Shown here: positions 61,853-64,000 of the stretch, one piece after another
Numbering within the stretch: the stretch's first letter is position 1
How the letters are laid out: each line of letters begins with the position of its first letter
From: Tenggerimyces flavus
GTDB taxonomy: Bacteria > Actinomycetota > Actinomycetes > Propionibacteriales > Actinopolymorphaceae
Direction: 5' to 3'
DNA length: 64,000 nt
Assembly: GCF_016907715.1 (NCBI RefSeq)
Contig: NZ_JAFBCM010000001.1
Span: 7,913,420 to 7,977,419, forward strand
Notes under the pieces: model-generated
Database searches by the model: none
Told to the model about the DNA's origin: nothing
The model's input: the letters and a program-made list of their open reading frames with translations, nothing else
Made by a program: the position numbers and the translations under genes

Positions 61853-62014
61853 ATGGTCGACTCAGACAAGGTGCAGTTCAACATCTACCTGTCCCGGGAG
61901 CTCGTGACGCGCGTCAAGCACCAGGCGATCGACGAGGACGAGCGGTCGTTGAGCTCGTTCGTCGAACGGATCCTGCAGAGCTATCTCGACAACACCAAGG
62001 AGGCGAGCCGATGA
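61853..62014 (+). CDS. Ribbon-helix-helix (CopG/Arc-like) small protein
   Basis: A 53-residue gene not covered by longer open frames. It reads MVDSDKVQFNIYLSRELVTR and goes on VKHQAIDEDERSLSSFVERILQSYLDNT. This is the ribbon-helix-helix pattern: a beta strand (QFNIYLS), then two helices with the S-L-S-x-F-V-x-x-I core. The TGA overlaps the ATG of the VOC gene (ATGA), so they are translated together. Leaderless: TAGCAT (61840-61845) ends 7 nt before the ATG. It probably binds DNA and regulates its own operon; partnership with a VOC protein rather than a ParE/MazF toxin is notable. Confidence 0.8.
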   Translation: MVDSDKVQFNIYLSRELVTRVKHQAIDEDERSLSSFVERILQSYLDNTKEASR

Positions 62015-62370
62015 TCACCCCAGCGCCGATTCGGTTCACGGCGAACGTCGCGGCGATGCGCGAGTTCTTCGAGCTGCTTGGCTTCAAGTCCCACATCATC
62101 TCCGAGGTCGGGCCGGACTGGGTCTCGATGCGCGGCGACGTCGGGATCATGTCGCTGCATGCCGCGGACTACGAGAAGAGCGACGTCGTCTTCGACACCG
62201 ACGAGGATATGGAGAACCTGCAGAAGCGCCTGCACGACGCGGGATTCTCCGATGCGCGCATCGTGGACGAGGCGTTCGGGCGGCGGCTCGACGTCAGCGA
62301 CCCGCAGGGCGAGAACGTCATGATCTTCGAGCGCATGAAGGACACCTACGGCTATCGCGTCGTCGAGTAG
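62011..62370 (+). CDS. VOC superfamily (glyoxalase/bleomycin-resistance-like) protein
   Basis: 119 residues, one vicinal-oxygen-chelate domain: PIRFTANVAAMREFFELLGFKSHIISEVGPDWVSMRGDVGIMSLHAADY (first beta-alpha-beta unit), ENLQKRLHDAGFSDARIVDEAFGRRLDVSDPQGENVMIFERM (second). The typical metal ligands are only partly seen (His in SLHAAD, Glu in IFERM), so it may be a binding protein rather than an enzyme. It overlaps the upstream ribbon-helix-helix gene by 4 bp. Confidence 0.88.
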   Translation: MITPAPIRFTANVAAMREFFELLGFKSHIISEVGPDWVSMRGDVGIMSLHAADYEKSDVVFDTDEDMENLQKRLHDAGFSDARIVDEAFGRRLDVSDPQGENVMIFERMKDTYGYRVVE

Positions 62371-62430
62371 GGGCTCAGTCCGGGATGTCCCTAGTAGGCG
62401 GGCCGAGGCCGCGCGCCTACCTTCGCGAGC

Positions 62431-63426
62431 ATGAAGGCGATCGTTCAGGATCGGTACGGCTCCCCTGACGTCCTGACATTCTCAGACGTCGACGAGCCGG
62501 TACCCGCGGCGAACGAGGTGCTCGTGCGGGTGCGCGCGTCCTCGGTGAACGCGTACGACTGGCATCTCATGCGAGGCGATCCCGCGCTCGCGCGGCTGGC
62601 GTCTCCGGCCGTGTTCGGGCTCCGCGCGCCGAAGCGACGGATCCGCGGCCGCGACGTCGCGGGGATCGTCGAGGCAGTGGGCGCGAACGTCACGCAGTGG
62701 AAGCCCGGCGACGAGGTGTACTGCGACGTCGGCGACGCGAACGGAGCCTTCGCCGAGTATGTCTGCGCCCCCGAGAACCTGGTCGCGACGAAGCCGGCGA
62801 ACCTGACGTTCGAGCAGGCGGCGGCCGTACCCATCGCGGCGAACACCGCGTTGATCGGGCTACGCGATGTCGCGAACGTCCAGATTGGCCAACGCCTGTT
62901 GATCAACGGAGCTACCGGCGGCGTGGGAACGTACGCCGTGCAGCTCGGCAAGGCGTTCGGCGCGCACGTCACGGCGGTGTGCCGTACCCGCAACGTCGAG
63001 CTCGTCAGATCGCTCGGCGCGGACCACGTCGTCGACTACACCCACGAGGACTTCGCCAAGACCCGGCAGCGGTACGACATCGTGCTCGACCTGGTCGGCA
63101 ACCGCTCGTTGACAACACTCCGGAGCGTGGCGACACCCGAGGCCGCGGTCGTGCTGTCCGGCGGTGGCACGTCGAAGGGCGGATCGTTGGTCGGCCCGAT
63201 GGGGCTGTTCCTGTGGGCGAAGCTGTCCGCGCGGTTCGTTCCCCAACGCCTGTTGGAGATCACCGTCGCGCCGAGCGGCGAAAGCCTGGCGGAGTTGCGG
63301 GAGCTGATCGAGGCGGGCCGGGTCACGCCGGCGATCGATCGCCAGTACTCGTTGAGCGAAGTCCCGGACGCGATCCGCTACGTGGAGAACGAACACGCGC
63401 GAGCGAAGGTCGTCATCTCGGTGTGA
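62431..63426 (+). CDS. NAD(P)-dependent alcohol dehydrogenase / quinone-oxidoreductase-type MDR enzyme
   Basis: 331 residues, zinc-free medium-chain reductase: [119 protein letters not shown], the nucleotide motif [29 protein letters not shown], and [19 protein letters not shown]. No structural or catalytic zinc cysteines. Likely reduces quinones or enones. Leaderless: TACCTT (62418-62423) ends 7 nt before the ATG. Its end overlaps the convergent FGE-like gene by 14 bp. Confidence 0.92.
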   Translation: MKAIVQDRYGSPDVLTFSDVDEPVPAANEVLVRVRASSVNAYDWHLMRGDPALARLASPAVFGLRAPKRRIRGRDVAGIVEAVGANVTQWKPGDEVYCDVGDANGAFAEYVCAPENLVATKPANLTFEQAAAVPIAANTALIGLRDVANVQIGQRLLINGATGGVGTYAVQLGKAFGAHVTAVCRTRNVELVRSLGADHVVDYTHEDFAKTRQRYDIVLDLVGNRSLTTLRSVATPEAAVVLSGGGTSKGGSLVGPMGLFLWAKLSARFVPQRLLEITVAPSGESLAELRELIEAGRVTPAIDRQYSLSEVPDAIRYVENEHARAKVVISV

Positions 63427-64000
63427 ACGCGCAGCGGAAACCGAGGTTGCCCGTCGAGCTGTCCGGTGTGTTGGAGGTACGGGCGGCGACGCGGTAGCGG
63501 TTGCAGTACGACTCGTGGCAGAGATAGCTGCCGCCGCGCATCACCCGAGACGTGCCGTCAACCGGGCCTTGCGGGTCGATCCGAGTAGGCCCGCTCTCCT
63601 CCACATGCCAGTCCGCACTGAACCAGTCCATGCACCACTCCCACACGTTGCCAGCGACCTCGTAGAGGCCGAAGTCGTTGGGACCAAAGGACTTCACAGC
63701 CGCCGTGCCGACGTGTCCGTCGTCCTCGGTGTTGGACCGAGGGAACTCGCCCTGCCAGATGTTGCACCGCCACCGGCCCCGCGGCGTGAGCTCGTCGCCC
63801 CAGGCGAACCGAGCCTGGTCCAGCCCGCCGCGGGCCGCATACTCCCACTCGGCCTCGGTCGGCAGCCGCTTCCCGGCCCACGTCGCGTAGAGCAGCGCAT
63901 CGGTCCAGGACACGTGCACGACAGGGTGTTGCGGCCGGGTCGTGACCGACGAGCCCGGCCCCTCCGGCGACCACCAGGTGGCGCCACGAACGGGCCGCCA
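63413..64000 (-). CDS. Formylglycine-generating enzyme (SUMF1) family protein, 5' end outside the window
   Basis: 195 visible residues, C-terminal part of the FGE/SUMF1 fold. It begins [18 protein letters not shown], then [102 protein letters not shown]. The cysteine pair in CHESYC corresponds to the redox or copper-binding cysteines of true formylglycine-generating enzymes, so it may mature sulfatases; no sulfatase gene is visible in the window. The gene continues beyond position 64000. Confidence 0.9.
   Translation of the reverse strand, partial: WRPVRGATWWSPEGPGSSVTTRPQHPVVHVSWTDALLYATWAGKRLPTEAEWEYAARGGLDQARFAWGDELTPRGRWRCNIWQGEFPRSNTEDDGHVGTAAVKSFGPNDFGLYEVAGNVWEWCMDWFSADWHVEESGPTRIDPQGPVDGTSRVMRGGSYLCHESYCNRYRVAARTSNTPDSSTGNLGFRCAFTPR

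Overview
The window is a high-GC actinobacterial chromosome segment (roughly 70 percent GC, dense coding, GTG starts, four-base ATGA/GTGA stop-start overlaps, Tat signals, PspC/HAAS/PadR genes, GT4 glycosyltransferases). The gene set would suit Propionibacteriales such as Kribbella- or Actinopolymorpha-like soil organisms, but that placement is a guess. No rRNA, tRNA, CRISPR array, prophage or complete insertion sequence was seen. About 65 protein genes were found, including one 53-codon gene (61853-62014) and one frameshifted gene.

Region by region. 1-3.5 kb: 3' part of a truncated aldehyde dehydrogenase homologue, an unknown protein, and a RibD-like reductase/DUF899 pair. 3.6-8.4 kb: an ECF-like sigma factor, a Ser/Thr kinase that ends just after its membrane helix, and four tandem secreted or anchored paralogues (plus one relic) that resemble detached kinase sensor domains. 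8.6-11.9 kb: two tandem PspC proteins, a PadR/HAAS pair, adenosine deaminase. 11.9-14.2 kb: an ABC-2 exporter with a divergent TetR regulator and a triple operator. 14.5-16.5 kb: an unusual operon of a 16-cysteine barrel protein, a Tat-exported protein and a MauE membrane protein. 16.6-18.7 kb: FemX-like transferase and a ChbG-like deacetylase. 18.7-19.8 kb: a gene-free kilobase full of inverted and tandem repeats. 19.8-26.7 kb: nucleoside uptake and salvage operon (BMP lipoprotein, ATPase, two permeases, cytidine deaminase, thymidine phosphorylase). 27-33.6 kb: M20 amidohydrolase, AbiEi/DUF559 protein, two glycosyltransferases, acyl-CoA mutase large subunit. 33.6-42.4 kb: secreted cyclophilin, PLP decarboxylase/methyltransferase pair, DUF72, Ser/Thr dehydratase with LysR regulator, a frameshifted gene, a D,D-carboxypeptidase, an MFS exporter. 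42.5-48.1 kb: HEAT-like small protein, beta-propeller, YihY, 2H phosphoesterase, trpS, CNNM/HlyC. 48.3-51.7 kb: galT-galE-galK with a MITE-like insert between galT and galE. 51.7-60.8 kb: metallophosphoesterase and a catabolic locus (two amidohydrolase-fold enzymes, beta-hydroxyacid dehydrogenase, RraA, GntR regulator, sugar ABC transporter without its own ATPase). 60.8-64 kb: membrane protein, ribbon-helix-helix/VOC pair, quinone-oxidoreductase-type enzyme, and a formylglycine-generating-enzyme-like protein cut by the window end.

Two themes run across the window. First, at least five families of intergenic palindromes occur in two or three copies each. Inside each family a core is conserved while the outer arms change sequence but stay self-complementary. 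The clearest has three copies of exactly 51 bp, with 13-bp arms around a 25-bp core. Second, about ten genes have no Shine-Dalgarno sequence and a -10-like hexamer ending exactly 6 or 7 nt before the start codon, which indicates leaderless transcription.

Coordinates of starts that differ from the longest open frame were chosen from ribosome-binding-site spacing, leaderless -10 spacing or gene overlap, as stated in each entry. No database search was possible, so family names rest on recognised motifs.
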